Assembly (NCBI GenBank): GCA_052140165.1
Contig: JBKQUM010000138.1
Coordinates: forward strand, 4,855 to 68,854
Direction of reading: 5' to 3'
DNA from: Bog-473 sp052140165
GTDB taxonomy: Bacteria > Actinomycetota > Acidimicrobiia > Acidimicrobiales > RAAP-2
DNA length: 64,000 nt
Both the position numbers and the translations under genes were made by a program. Shown in pieces: positions 42,841 to 52,398 of this stretch (the first letter of the stretch is position 1; each line of letters begins with the position of its first letter). The notes under the pieces were generated by a model. That model did no database searches. It was not told where the DNA came from and saw only the letters and a program-made list of their open reading frames with translations.

Positions 42841-43967
42841 AGGACGGCCGAGCCGACCACGTCGGTGGGGATCAGCGCGAAGACGTCACGGCCGACCGAG
42901 GCGAGCTGTGAGCCCACGCCGGCGTCGTCACAGGCCTGGGGTGAGGCCCTGAGGGCGACCGATGGGTGCGACGACCCGGTGGACGGGTCCACCTGGAGCA
43001 GTTCTTCGGGATGACCGCATGTCCCGATGTACGCCAGCCCCCACAGGCTGCCGTCAGGCGTCGACACCAGGGGGAATTCACCGATCAGCTCCGACGCCGA
43101 CGTGACGGCCACGTTGCCGTTGTGGTCCAGTGCGACGAGGTGGGTGAGATCGGATGCCGGGGTGCCCGCGCCCCCGTACTGCGAGACCCCCGCCCAGACC
43201 AGGCCCCCGACGGCGGACAGCCAGCCGACGGAGCTGCTGGCGGTGCCCGGGAACGCCGTGGTCGTGACCCCGGTGCCCCCCGGCACCCACTCGATGCCCG
43301 GGGGACCACCGGGACCCCCGGCGATCCACAGACCGGCGTCGTTGGCGGCGACGGCCGGGTCGATCCCGCCGATCGCCACGGCGGGCTCGAGCGTCGCCGT
43401 GACGGCCCCGGTCGCCGGGGAGATGCGCACCACCTCGGGCCCCGCCAGCATCTGTTCGCCGTAGAGCCAGAGTGCGCCGTCGCCATAGGTGAAGTCGGTG
43501 TGCGCGATGGCGCTGCCCACGACGCTCAAGACGACGGGGGACAGGATCCGGGCCTTTCCGTCGCGCGGATCGAACACGTCGATGTGCAGCGGTTGGGCGT
43601 TGGCGCCCCGCGCGTACTCGGCCGTCACGAGATAGACGCGCCCCCCTCCGGCCGCGATGTCGGTGGCACAGGCCGGGAGGGCGAACATCCTCGTCGACAG
43701 CGTCGTAGGGGTGATCTCCTCGAGCTCGCAGCGGGTGTCGTCACGGGGTGCGTCGGTGCCGAGGACCCAGACGCGCCCGGACGCCGCGACCAGCTGCAGC
43801 GGCACGAAGGGACCCGGGAAGTGCAGCGCGCTCAGCTTCGGCGCGACCGGTTCGACGCTGCTCGACGTCGGGGCCGGCCCGGCCCCCGCCGCGACACCAG
43901 TCGCCGACGTCAGGGCCAGCGTCAGCGCTGCGGTCGCCACGGCGACCGCCACCGGTGCGGGCCTCAC
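42822..43967 (-). CDS. secreted protein with beta-propeller-like repeats
   Basis: 381 residues. The N-terminus is a signal peptide (RPAPVAVAVATAALTLALTSATG). The mature protein contains several blade-like stretches with GRVWVLGT, GALWLYGEQ, AGLWIAGG, GLVWAGVSQ and GSLWGLAYIG, suggesting a propeller fold. Cysteines at a few positions could form disulphides outside the cell. No catalytic motif or named family is recognised. Its 3' end overlaps the convergent LOG gene by 19 bases. Confidence 0.7.
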   Translation of the reverse strand: MRPAPVAVAVATAALTLALTSATGVAAGAGPAPTSSSVEPVAPKLSALHFPGPFVPLQLVAASGRVWVLGTDAPRDDTRCELEEITPTTLSTRMFALPACATDIAAGGGRVYLVTAEYARGANAQPLHIDVFDPRDGKARILSPVVLSVVGSAIAHTDFTYGDGALWLYGEQMLAGPEVVRISPATGAVTATLEPAVAIGGIDPAVAANDAGLWIAGGPGGPPGIEWVPGGTGVTTTAFPGTASSSVGWLSAVGGLVWAGVSQYGGAGTPASDLTHLVALDHNGNVAVTSASELIGEFPLVSTPDGSLWGLAYIGTCGHPEELLQVDPSTGSSHPSVALRASPQACDDAGVGSQLASVGRDVFALIPTDVVGSAVLYRAAT

Positions 43968-43982
43968 CGGCCAGGCCGACCT

Positions 43983-45014
43983 TCAGCCTGGCGAGGGGAT
44001 GAGCAGGACGTCCCGCAACTCGTCCGTGTCCCCCCACTCGTTCAGCAGGGCGGCAACGGACGGGTAGGGCTTCTCTGCACCGCTGGCCTTCTCCAGGACC
44101 ACCGGGGTGTACCCCACGCTCTCGAAGTAGCCGAGGTAGTCCGCCACCGTGGTCCCCGACACGCGCCGGAGCATCTCGTCCTTGAGCTCCGTCGTGACGA
44201 TCGGGCGGTCCTTCTCGATCACCCGCGTCGCCCCCTTCACCACCCGACCCTCGGCACCTTCGACGTCCATCTTCAAGAACCCCACGGGGCCTTCCACGAG
44301 GTCGTCGAGTCGGAAGGTCGGGACCACCGTGCCCGGGTGCTTCAGAAGGTCGCTGGCCTCGATCAGGCCGCCGTTCGAACCGACGTGCGTCGAGTAGTAC
44401 GCCCACCCGGCCCCGGTGTCCGCCGCCACCGGGACCAGCCGGACGTTGGTGACGCCGCCCATCCGCAGCGACGACAGGAGGAGCCGGCAATTCTCCGAGT
44501 TCGGCTCGAGGGCGACGACCCTGCCCGAGGGGCCGACCAGCCGGGAGGCGAGCAGCGAGTAGTAGCCCAAGTTGGCTCCCACGTCGACGACCGTCATGCC
44601 GGGCGTGCAGTACCGCTCGAAGACGGCGGTGAGGTGCGGCTCGTACGCACCCGAGCGCAGACCCGGGGTCACCGCGGCGTCGGCGGCGTCGGCGAAGAGC
44701 TCCACGTCACCGACCCTGCACCGGAGGGCGTCCTCCTCGCCGAGCTGCACGGAGAACGCGGTCGGCGCCACCTGGTGCTCAATGGACCCGAGCATCCGGC
44801 GGATCGTCGACACCTCGCCGAGATCACCGGCCGCGGCCTCGTCGACGTCGCGGCGCAGCTCTTCGGGCAGGGTCGGGTAGAGCAGGTGCACGAGCTGCGG
44901 GTAGGTGATGCCACGCTCGGGCAACGTGCCACCCAGTCCGTGTACGAGGCGGTCGCGCAGTGGCTTGAGCGACTCCTTGACCTTGTGCTGCCAGTCGTCG
45001 TCCCGGTGGTCCAT
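43983..45014 (-). CDS. FkbM-family methyltransferase
   Basis: 343 residues. An N-terminal region of about 130 residues, unlike other families, precedes a SAM-dependent methyltransferase core with motif I VDVGANLGYYSLLASR, the acidic motif VVALEPNSENC and the FkbM hallmark FLKMDVEGAEG. FkbM enzymes O-methylate sugars or polyketides, often in surface-glycan loci. There is no glycosyltransferase nearby in this window, so the acceptor is unknown. It lies next to, and on the same strand as, tRNA-Arg. Confidence 0.88.
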   Translation of the reverse strand: MDHRDDDWQHKVKESLKPLRDRLVHGLGGTLPERGITYPQLVHLLYPTLPEELRRDVDEAAAGDLGEVSTIRRMLGSIEHQVAPTAFSVQLGEEDALRCRVGDVELFADAADAAVTPGLRSGAYEPHLTAVFERYCTPGMTVVDVGANLGYYSLLASRLVGPSGRVVALEPNSENCRLLLSSLRMGGVTNVRLVPVAADTGAGWAYYSTHVGSNGGLIEASDLLKHPGTVVPTFRLDDLVEGPVGFLKMDVEGAEGRVVKGATRVIEKDRPIVTTELKDEMLRRVSGTTVADYLGYFESVGYTPVVLEKASGAEKPYPSVAALLNEWGDTDELRDVLLIPSPG

Positions 45015-45075
45015 GCTCGGTCCACGGTACCCGCGATCGCGTCCTCGGCCCGGCGGGATGCTCCCCGGAATTCTG

Positions 45076-45148
45076 CGCCCCCGGCAGGACTTGAACCTGC
45101 GACCATTGGATTAGAAGTCCACTGCTCTGTCCGCTGAGCTACGGGGGC
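45076..45148 (-). tRNA. tRNA-Arg(TCT)
   Basis: On the minus strand the acceptor is GCCCCCG/CGGGGGC. The D arm has AGCTCAGCGGACAGAGC. The anticodon loop CTTCTAA gives anticodon TCT, the T arm is GCAGG-TTCAAGT-CCTGC, and the discriminator is G. CCA is not encoded. It reads the rare AGA codon in this GC-rich genome. Confidence 0.97.
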
Positions 45149-45287
45149 ATGCGCCCGGCGCACGCCGGCGCATCACAGCCTGACATAGCGCGGTTGGCCA
45201 GCGTGGACACGCGGGGTTCGCCTCGCCGGACGCCGCGTACGGCCGTGCCGCCCGCCACGGGCCCGTGTGCCACACTTGTGCCCCTCG

Positions 45288-45361
45288 GTGGGCGTAGCTC
45301 AGTTGGTTAGAGCGCCAGGTTGTGGTCCTGGAGGTCGGGGGTTCGAGACCCCTCGCTCACC
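45288..45361 (+). tRNA. tRNA-His(GTG)
   Basis: Acceptor GTGGGCG/CGCTCAC with one G-T pair, and anticodon stem CCAGG/CCTGG around loop TTGTGGT (anticodon GTG). The T arm is GGGGG-TTCGAGA-CCCCT. The histidine identity pair is encoded as G-1 at 45287 and C73 at 45361. Confidence 0.97.
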
Positions 45362-45439
45362 CCGAAACGTGCCGGTGGCCCCATCGGGGTCACGCGGCAC
45401 GGCACGCGGCGCGCAGACTCGCTCGGGGGAGGTTCGAGA

Positions 45440-46225
45440 GTGGATCCTGGGACAAGGGGCCGGACGGTCCTCGTCACGGGCGCGTCGTCGGGCATCGGCG
45501 CCGCCGTCGCCCGCGAGCTGGCGACCCGGGGTGACACCGTGGCACTGGTGGCCCGGCGCGCCGAGCGCCTCGACGAGGTCCTGGCCGACTGCCGGGTCAC
45601 GTCCGCCGACTCCGAGCGCTGGGCGGCCGACCTGTCGGACCCCACGTCGGCGGCTGATCTCGCGCTCGAGATCTGGGACCACTTCGGCGGGCTCGATGTG
45701 GTCATCAACAACGCCGCGGTCCCGATGCGACGCCACGTCACGCAGCTCACCGTGGCCGAGGTCGAGCGGACGATGCGCATCAACTACCTCTCCCCCGTGG
45801 CCATCTCCCTCGCCGTCCTGCCCCGGATGCTGGTGCGGGGCTCGGGGACCATCGTGAACGTCTCGAGCCTCGGTGGCCGGCTGGGCATCGCGACCGAGGC
45901 GGCGTACTCCGGATCGAAGTTCGCCCTGGCCGGGTGGAGCGAGTCGATGGCCATCGACCTCGATCGCACCGGCGTCACCGTGAAGCTCGTGCTCCCCGGC
46001 GCCATCGACACCGAGATCTGGGACCAGCCCGGCAACGACGCCCCTCTCTACGACGGGCCCAAGGAGCCACCCGAATCCATCGCCGGCGCGATCGTGGACG
46101 CCATCGACAGTGACCGCTTCGAGCACTACCTGCCCGACATGAAGGCGGTCATCGAGTTCAAGACGGCCGACATCGACGCCTTCATGCTCGGCATGCGCGG
46201 CCTCGCCGAGGGAGCCGGCTCGTGA
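45440..46225 (+). CDS. short-chain dehydrogenase/reductase
   Basis: 261 residues from GTG 45440, seven bases after GGGGGAGG. Classical SDR: cofactor loop TGASSGIG at 13-20, NNAA near 90-93, catalytic serine in NVSSLGG (about 142), and YxxxK at Tyr156/Lys160 (YSGSK). An Arg after the first strand (ALVARRAERL) suggests NADP(H). The stop overlaps the next dehydrogenase gene (GTGA), so the two form a unit. Substrate unknown; probably an alcohol or polyol. Confidence 0.92.
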   Translation: MDPGTRGRTVLVTGASSGIGAAVARELATRGDTVALVARRAERLDEVLADCRVTSADSERWAADLSDPTSAADLALEIWDHFGGLDVVINNAAVPMRRHVTQLTVAEVERTMRINYLSPVAISLAVLPRMLVRGSGTIVNVSSLGGRLGIATEAAYSGSKFALAGWSESMAIDLDRTGVTVKLVLPGAIDTEIWDQPGNDAPLYDGPKEPPESIAGAIVDAIDSDRFEHYLPDMKAVIEFKTADIDAFMLGMRGLAEGAGS

Positions 46226-47460
46226 AGGCGCTGCTCTTCGGCGCTCCCCCGGCCAAGGACGAGGTACGGCCCACGCCCGTGGACGAGCTGGAGACGATGC
46301 TCGCCGGAATCCCCTTCGGCCTGCACGAGGTCGACGACGCCCGCCTGGTGCGTCCGGACTGGGTGGTCACCCGGCCGATCCTCTCGGGCATCTGCGGATC
46401 CGACGCCAAGCTCGTCCTGGGCGACTTCAACACCGGCGACATCGACAACCCCATGGCCGCCTTCTCGTCGCTCCCCCACGTGCCGGGCCACGAGGTGGTC
46501 GCCGAGGTGGTGGCGCTCGGCCCGAAGGCGCGGGGCCTCGACGTCGGGCAGCGCGTGGTGCTCAATCCCTGGCTGACCTGCGGTCCGCGCGGCATCGACC
46601 CGCCCTGCCCGGCGTGCCAGGCCGGCGACCTGAACCTGTGCTGGAGCTTCACCGAGGGGGACCTCGGCCCCGGCGTCCACGTCGGGGTCATCACGGCGGC
46701 GCCCGGCGCGTGGGCCGAACAGCTCTCCGCACACGACTCCATGCTGATCCCGGTCCCCGACGGCATCTCCGACGAGGCGGCGGTCCTCGCCGACCCCTTC
46801 TCGGTGTCCTTCCACGCCATCGTCCGCCACCCGCCACCCCCCTCGGGCCGCGTGCTGGTGTACGGGGCCGGCGCGCTGGGGCTGACCAGCGTGGCCATCC
46901 TGCGGTCCCTCTACCCCGGGGTGGAGGTGGGGGTGGTGGCGCGCTTCGAGGCCCAGCGTGAGATGGCCCTGCGGTTCGGCGCGTCCGCTGTCTTCGCCCA
47001 CGAGCCCCGGCTGGCGCTGGTCGAGGCCCTGGCGGAATGGTCGGGCGCCGTCCTCCACGCCCCGCTCGACGGCCTCCCCGTCACCCATCCCGGCCACATC
47101 GACGTCGTCTACGACTCCATCGCCAAGGCGGAGACCCTCGAGGTGGGGGTGCGCGTGCTGGCCGAGCGCGGGCGCCTCGTCTACACCGGGGTCGCCACGC
47201 CCGAGCGCTGGGAGTCGACCCCCATCTACTTCAAGGAGATCACCATCGCGGGGTCGAACGCGTTCGGGATCGAGGACTTCGAGGGCACCCGCCAGCACGC
47301 CATCGCGCACTACCTCCAACTGGTCGACGAGGGTCGGCTCGACATCACGCCCATGCTCACCCACCGCTTCGACCTCGACGAGTGGTGGCCCGCACTGAAG
47401 GCGCTGGCCCGGCAGGACCGCAGCGGCGCGCTCAAGGTGGCCTTCACCCCGAACGGGTAG
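46222..47460 (+). CDS. zinc-binding medium-chain alcohol dehydrogenase-like protein
   Basis: 412 residues, GTG start coupled to the SDR. The catalytic zinc region shows SGICGSD and PHVPGHE. The structural lobe has CPACQAGDLNLC, with fewer cysteines than the classical four. The Rossmann loop is YGAGALGLTSV. A long insertion of about 25 residues near the N-terminus makes it larger than typical 350-residue members. It ends 10 bp from the convergent FGGY kinase. The probable role is oxidation of a polyol or alcohol together with the SDR. Confidence 0.87.
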   Translation: MKALLFGAPPAKDEVRPTPVDELETMLAGIPFGLHEVDDARLVRPDWVVTRPILSGICGSDAKLVLGDFNTGDIDNPMAAFSSLPHVPGHEVVAEVVALGPKARGLDVGQRVVLNPWLTCGPRGIDPPCPACQAGDLNLCWSFTEGDLGPGVHVGVITAAPGAWAEQLSAHDSMLIPVPDGISDEAAVLADPFSVSFHAIVRHPPPPSGRVLVYGAGALGLTSVAILRSLYPGVEVGVVARFEAQREMALRFGASAVFAHEPRLALVEALAEWSGAVLHAPLDGLPVTHPGHIDVVYDSIAKAETLEVGVRVLAERGRLVYTGVATPERWESTPIYFKEITIAGSNAFGIEDFEGTRQHAIAHYLQLVDEGRLDITPMLTHRFDLDEWWPALKALARQDRSGALKVAFTPNG

Positions 47461-47469
47461 CGGCCGCGG

Positions 47470-48870
47470 CTACGCGCCGGTGCCGAGCTCGATGAACCGG
47501 AGGTACCGCTCCTCCGCGGCGCGCACCCAGGCCGGGTCGGGCTCGATCCGCCGTCCCACCCGCGACCAGCGATCCGAGTCGTGCAGCGACGTCTCGAGCC
47601 CCGCAGCCATGCGGGCGAAGTAGGCGGCACCCAGGGCGGCCCCCTCCGGGACGGCGACGGCGTCGACGGGGAGGTTGGTGGCGTCAGCCACGGCGGCCAT
47701 CCACGCCGTGACCCGGCTCCCTCCGCCACTGGCGACGATCCGGGTGGCCTTGACACCCGAGCGGTCGAGCATGCGGCGGATCACGAAGCCGCTGGCCTCG
47801 TACGCGGCGCGCTCGAGCGCCTCGGCCCCCGAACCGATGTCGAGCCCGTAGAGGTTCGAGCGCAACGTGTGGTCCTCGAAGGGAGTGCGCTCGCCCCGGA
47901 CGTAGGGCAGCCACACCGGCACCCGGCCGGGCACCCCGAGCCGGGGACTCATCCGCTCGCGCTCGGGACCGGGCCGGGGCGCGTCGCGCAACAGCCGGCG
48001 GGCCCAGTCGACGAAGAGCGCCCCCGCGTTGCTCGGCCCCCCGATGAGGAAGCGCTCGGGCGTGGTGTGCGGGTAGCTGATGAGCCCGGGCGCCACCACC
48101 CACTCCTCGCACACGGCCCACACGATGAGCGTGGCGCCGAAGATCACGAGGACGTCGCCGGGCTCGGTCGCCCCGGCCACGATCTGGTCGCACAGCGCGT
48201 CGATGGTGCCGCCGGTGATCACCGCGTCGCTCCCCGGCACGGTGCCCGCCGCCTGGCCCATCGGCACGACCATGGGCATCTGCGACTCGGCGACACCCAT
48301 GGAGCCGAGGAGGTCGGCGTTCCAGCGTCCGTGGGAGTGGAGCGCGCCCAGCGCCGCCGTGACGCCGGTGTCGATCGCCGGCAGTCCGGACAGCGCGTAG
48401 GTCGCCACGGCCTGGCAGGGCCAGTAGCCACGGGCGTCGGGGGCGCTGGCGGACGCCCAGCGCAGGAACCCCTCGGCGTCGGGCATGGTCCCGGGCAACA
48501 GCACGCCGTCGGCATCGGCGGCCGCCCGCGGGCGCCCCTCCCGGTCGCCGTAGAGCAGGCCCGGGAGCACCGGCACCCCCCGCCGGCTGACGGCGGTGAG
48601 CGAGGGCACCATGGAGGCGACGGCCACGCCCACCAGGCGGTGGCCGCGCTCGCCCGAGAGCTGCTCGGTCACCGCCCCGAACGCCTTGCGGGGGCCGGCC
48701 CGCCAGGCCCGCTTGGCGTCGTGGCGCAAGATGTCCGGCTCAGGTGCCACCACGCTGTGGGGAACCCTGCTGCGGGCGATGACCGTCCCGTCCTCGTCCA
48801 CCGCCAGGGCCTTGACCGACGTCGTCCCGACGTCGACACCGACGGTGATGGCTCGCGCGGACGGACTCAC
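47470..48870 (-). CDS. FGGY-family carbohydrate kinase
   Basis: 466 residues with the two-domain FGGY fold. The N-terminal phosphate loop is VGVDVGTTSVKALAVDEDG. VWLPYVRGERTPFED and ASGGGSRVTAWMAAVADATNLPV match the FGGY signature regions of xylulokinase-like enzymes. The substrate (pentulose, erythritol-type polyol or other) cannot be read from sequence. GTG start at 48870 has no clear ribosome site, and the palindrome at 48876-48901 lies directly upstream, so expression is probably controlled there with the divergent dehydrogenase. Confidence 0.88.
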   Translation of the reverse strand: MSPSARAITVGVDVGTTSVKALAVDEDGTVIARSRVPHSVVAPEPDILRHDAKRAWRAGPRKAFGAVTEQLSGERGHRLVGVAVASMVPSLTAVSRRGVPVLPGLLYGDREGRPRAAADADGVLLPGTMPDAEGFLRWASASAPDARGYWPCQAVATYALSGLPAIDTGVTAALGALHSHGRWNADLLGSMGVAESQMPMVVPMGQAAGTVPGSDAVITGGTIDALCDQIVAGATEPGDVLVIFGATLIVWAVCEEWVVAPGLISYPHTTPERFLIGGPSNAGALFVDWARRLLRDAPRPGPERERMSPRLGVPGRVPVWLPYVRGERTPFEDHTLRSNLYGLDIGSGAEALERAAYEASGFVIRRMLDRSGVKATRIVASGGGSRVTAWMAAVADATNLPVDAVAVPEGAALGAAYFARMAAGLETSLHDSDRWSRVGRRIEPDPAWVRAAEERYLRFIELGTGA

Positions 48871-48875
48871 GAAGC

Positions 48876-48901
48876 TGACACACGTGTCATGATCACGTCA
48901 T
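48876..48901. promoter_or_regulatory. double palindrome in divergent promoter, TGAC-N6-GTCA type
   Basis: TGACACACGTGTCA (48876-48889) is an inverted repeat, and it is followed in overlap by ATGATCACGTCAT (48889-48901), a second imperfect one. They fill the short gap between the FGGY kinase and the D-2-hydroxyacid dehydrogenase. A matching TGAC-N6-GTCA site lies at 53917-53930. The binding protein is not identified. Confidence 0.55.
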
Positions 48902-48940
48902 TATGGACGACGCACGCTGTGGAAGGAGAGGTTCGCACGA

Positions 48941-49924
48941 ATGACACGCTCCCGGCCGAAGGCCTTGGTGACGGCGGCCGTGAGCGGCCCCGGTCTCGAC
49001 CTGCTGCACCAGCTGGCGGATCTGGTGCTCGATTCGTGGCTCGACCAGCCCACTCTGCGGATCTACAACGCCTCCCAGCTGGCGGAACGGACCGCCGCCG
49101 AGGGGGCCTCCATCGTCATCGTGGAGAGCGACGCCTGCGGGGCCGAGCTCTACGAGCAACCGATCATCGCCGTGTGCAGCTGCCGGGGTGACCCCACCAA
49201 CGTCGACGTCCCGGCCGCCACCGCCGCCGGTGTGCCCGTCCTGCGGGCTCCCGGCCGCAACGCCGACGCCGTGGCCGAGCTGGCCGTGGCCCTGCTCTTC
49301 GCCGCCACCCGCGGCGTCGTGCCGGCGGACCGCGACGTGCGGGAGGGACAGATCTACCGCGACGGGAAGATCCCGTACCAGCGCTACCGGGCCTGGGAGC
49401 TGGCGGGCAAGACCGTCGGCCTGGTGGGCCTCGGAGCCGTCGGGCGCGCGCTGAGGTGGCGCCTGCGCGGCCTCGGCATGGACGTGATCGCCTACGACCC
49501 CTACGCGCCCGACGCCACGTGCTCGCTCGACGACCTGCTGGCGCGCGCCGACGTCATCTCCATTCACGCGCCGGTGACCGAGGAGACGACGGGCCTGATC
49601 GGCGCGGACGCCTTCGCCAAGATGCGCGACGGCGTCGTCTACCTGAACACCGCCCGGGCCAAGATCCACGACACCGATGCGCTGGTGGCCGCGCTGGCGT
49701 CGGGCAAGGTCGCCGCGGCGGGCCTGGACCACTTCGAGGGGGAGCACCTGGCGGTCGACCACCCTTTGACGACGTTCCCCCAGGTCGTGCTCACCCCGCA
49801 CATCGGCGGCGCCACCTACAACACCGAGTCCAACCACACGCGCACCATCGCCGAGGACCTGTGCCGGATCATGGCGGGGGCACGGCCCCTGCACATCGTG
49901 AACCCCGAGGTCCTGTCGGACTGA
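48941..49924 (+). CDS. D-isomer-specific 2-hydroxyacid dehydrogenase
   Basis: 327 residues. The NAD-binding loop is GLVGLGAVGRALRWRLRG with an acidic residue after the second strand (AYDPYAPD), indicating NAD. The catalytic set is Arg in NTARAKIHD, the Glu in the GLDHFEGEHL region, and His in LTPHIGGAT. It interconverts a D-2-hydroxyacid and its ketoacid. Ribosome site GGAAGGAGAG lies ten bases before the ATG. It begins a two-gene unit with the S51 peptidase. Confidence 0.92.
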   Translation: MTRSRPKALVTAAVSGPGLDLLHQLADLVLDSWLDQPTLRIYNASQLAERTAAEGASIVIVESDACGAELYEQPIIAVCSCRGDPTNVDVPAATAAGVPVLRAPGRNADAVAELAVALLFAATRGVVPADRDVREGQIYRDGKIPYQRYRAWELAGKTVGLVGLGAVGRALRWRLRGLGMDVIAYDPYAPDATCSLDDLLARADVISIHAPVTEETTGLIGADAFAKMRDGVVYLNTARAKIHDTDALVAALASGKVAAAGLDHFEGEHLAVDHPLTTFPQVVLTPHIGGATYNTESNHTRTIAEDLCRIMAGARPLHIVNPEVLSD

Positions 49925-49925
49925 C

Positions 49926-50654
49926 GTGGCGGCCCGCCAACCGACCATCATCGCCACGTCCATCGGGTTCCAACCCGAGGGACCCGACCCGGCGAACGTG
50001 CGACCGGGCCCGTCCTACCGGCTGGCCGCCGACCTGGCGCGGGCGGGTGACCACCCGCGCCTGTGCATCATCGCCACCGCGGTCGGTGACGACTCGACCC
50101 GGCTGGCGGCGGCCCACAACGCGTTCTCCAAGCTCGGCTTCATCAGCTCGCACCTCACCCTCTTCCCGATGCCCAACGTGCCCGACGTGCGCGCCCACCT
50201 CCTGGCGCAGGACGTGATCTGGGTCGGCGGCGGGAGCACCGCCAACCTGCTGGCGCTCTGGCGCCTGCACGGGCTGGACGTGACATTGCGCGAGTGCTGG
50301 GAGGCCGGGGTGGTGCTCAAGGGCGTCTCCGCCGGCTCGCTGTGCTGGCACGTGGGAGGGACGACGGACTCGTTCGGGCCCACCCTGGTGCCGGTCACCG
50401 ACGGGCTGGCCTTCCTCCCCTACTCCAACAGCCCGCATCACGACGCAGAGGAGCAGCGCCGTCCTCTGATCCACCGGCTCATCGCGGAGGGCACATTGCC
50501 CGACGGCTACGCCACGGAGAACGGCACGGGGCTGGTGTTCTACGGCACCGAGCTCCAGGACGCCTTCACGGAGGTGGACGGCAAGGTGGCCTACTCGCTC
50601 ACGCGCGAGGGCGGCGCGACCCGCGAGGTGGCGCTGGACACCCGCCTGCTCTGA
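49926..50654 (+). CDS. peptidase S51 family (dipeptidase E/cyanophycinase-like)
   Basis: 242 residues. The nucleophile elbow GVSAGS (serine near 138) and SNSPHHDAEEQ with the histidine are typical of family S51, which includes alpha-aspartyl dipeptidase and cyanophycinase. It has no signal peptide, so it probably acts in the cytoplasm. GTG start one base after the dehydrogenase stop. The gene ends one base from the convergent deacylase. Position beside deacylases suggests peptide or amide catabolism. Confidence 0.9.
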   Translation: MAARQPTIIATSIGFQPEGPDPANVRPGPSYRLAADLARAGDHPRLCIIATAVGDDSTRLAAAHNAFSKLGFISSHLTLFPMPNVPDVRAHLLAQDVIWVGGGSTANLLALWRLHGLDVTLRECWEAGVVLKGVSAGSLCWHVGGTTDSFGPTLVPVTDGLAFLPYSNSPHHDAEEQRRPLIHRLIAEGTLPDGYATENGTGLVFYGTELQDAFTEVDGKVAYSLTREGGATREVALDTRLL

Positions 50655-50655
50655 G

Positions 50656-52398
50656 TCACGCGGGGGCCCCGACCCAGTCGGACCCCGCGTGCACCGTGTC
50701 GGTGTCGCGGCCCGAGCGCAACACCCGCCCGGGGACGGCTCCGGTGAAGTCGCCGTCGCGGACGATCTCGGTCCCGTTGACCAGCACGTGCCCGATGCCG
50801 ACCGCCTCCGCGTACAGACGGCTGGCGCCGCCCGGCAGATCGTCGCGGGTGCGCACGGGTCCGTGGCCGATGGTGGTCGGGTCGAACACGACCACGTCGG
50901 CGAACGTCCCCGTCGCCAAGCGACCGCGGTCGCGCAGCCCGTAGAGGCGGGCCGGGACGTCGGTCAGGAGCCGCACCGCCTGCTCCCAGTCGAGCAGGCC
51001 GCGGGCCCGCACCCCGTCGCCCAGCATGGAGGTCGAGTAGACGGCGCCACACATGGTGTCGAGGTGGGCACCGGCATCGGAGCCGCCGACGATGGCCCGT
51101 GGGTCCTGCCAGGTCTGCGCCCTCAGCACCCAGTCCGCCTCGGATTCCCCGATGGGCGGGCGGAGCCCGGTGCGCAGCCCGTCGGCCACCACGATGTCGA
51201 GGAGCGCGTCGAACGGTGCCACCCCGCGCTCTCGTGCCACCTCGCCCACGGTGCGGCCCTCGAGGTCGGCGTTCTCCGGGGCGAAGGTCTCCTCGATGAT
51301 GAGGCGGTCCCAGACCGCGAGGTGCCGGAGGATCCCCGCCTCGTCCGACTGCGCGCCGGCATCGAGCCGCCGGCGCGTCTCGGGGTCGGAGAGCGCGACG
51401 ATGCGCTCGGGCACGCCGAGCGCGAAGACCTCGCGCCACCCGGGCAGCCCGTCGAGGATGGCGCCGTGCTCGAAGCTGAGCCGCAGCTGCATGGTGTGCG
51501 GCAGCGTCAGCGCCACGACGGTGGCCCCGCGGGCAGCGGCGGCGCTCCCGGCGGCCAGCTGGCTCAGGGCGCCGTCGGGGTTCATGGCCGAGACGCCGAG
51601 CACGTTCCAGTTGACGGGGCGGTCCGCCAGCAGCGACATGGTCGAGAGGAAGTCGATCTCCTCTTCGGTGAACCCGTTGAGACAACCCGGCACGATCAGC
51701 TCGACCGTGGTGCCTTCGTGCCGACGCACGGCGGCGGCGAGTCGCTCCAGCTCCTCGCGAGCGGCCGCGCGCGACGGGACCGGTTGGCCGTCGCCGTCGT
51801 TGTGGGTGTGCACCTGGGACGTCGAGAACCCGAGCGCACCTTCGGCCAGGGCCGCGTCCAACGCGGCCTCCATTGCGTCGGTGTCCGCCGCCGACGCGAC
51901 GCCGCCGACGGCGCGCTCACCCATCACGAGGCGGCGGAGCGTCGAGTGGCCCACCAGGAACCCTGCGTTGACGGCGATGTGGCCGTCGAGGCGGCCGAGC
52001 CAGTCGCCGAAGGAGGTCCAGTCCCAGGGCAGTCCCGCTCGGAGGGCGGCGAGCGGCATGCCTTCGACCCGCGCCATCATGCGCGAGATGTAGTCGACGT
52101 GCTCCGGCGCCATGGGCGCCAGCGAGAAGCCGCAATTGCCACCGAGCACCGTGGTCACGCCGTGGAGCGGCGAGGGGCTGGCGTTGGGGTCCCAGAACAG
52201 CTGGGCGTCGTAGTGGGTGTGCAGGTCGATGAAGCCGGGGGTGACGAGCATGCCGGCGGCATCGATCACCGTGTCGGCGCCGACACCGGCGTCAGGCCCG
52301 ATGGCGCGCACCCGTTCGCCCTCGACGACCACGTCGGCCCGAACGGGCGGCGCACCGGTCCCGTCGACCACGGTCCCGCCCCGGATGGCCACAGTCAT
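50656..52398 (-). CDS. N-acyl-D-amino-acid deacylase family amidohydrolase (paralogue 2)
   Basis: 580 residues, same family as the genes at 26914 and 56739 but more divergent. The metal motifs are HTHYDAQLFWDP, the cysteine in GGNCGFSLAPM, FSTSQVHTH and the aspartate in GGSDAGAHLD. N- and C-terminal beta-sandwich segments AIRGGTVVDGTG and VLVNGTEIVRDGD are intact. The ATG overlaps the ALDH stop (ATGA), so this enzyme is made with the aldehyde dehydrogenase. Substrate not determined. Confidence 0.86.
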   Translation of the reverse strand: MTVAIRGGTVVDGTGAPPVRADVVVEGERVRAIGPDAGVGADTVIDAAGMLVTPGFIDLHTHYDAQLFWDPNASPSPLHGVTTVLGGNCGFSLAPMAPEHVDYISRMMARVEGMPLAALRAGLPWDWTSFGDWLGRLDGHIAVNAGFLVGHSTLRRLVMGERAVGGVASAADTDAMEAALDAALAEGALGFSTSQVHTHNDGDGQPVPSRAAAREELERLAAAVRRHEGTTVELIVPGCLNGFTEEEIDFLSTMSLLADRPVNWNVLGVSAMNPDGALSQLAAGSAAAARGATVVALTLPHTMQLRLSFEHGAILDGLPGWREVFALGVPERIVALSDPETRRRLDAGAQSDEAGILRHLAVWDRLIIEETFAPENADLEGRTVGEVARERGVAPFDALLDIVVADGLRTGLRPPIGESEADWVLRAQTWQDPRAIVGGSDAGAHLDTMCGAVYSTSMLGDGVRARGLLDWEQAVRLLTDVPARLYGLRDRGRLATGTFADVVVFDPTTIGHGPVRTRDDLPGGASRLYAEAVGIGHVLVNGTEIVRDGDFTGAVPGRVLRSGRDTDTVHAGSDWVGAPA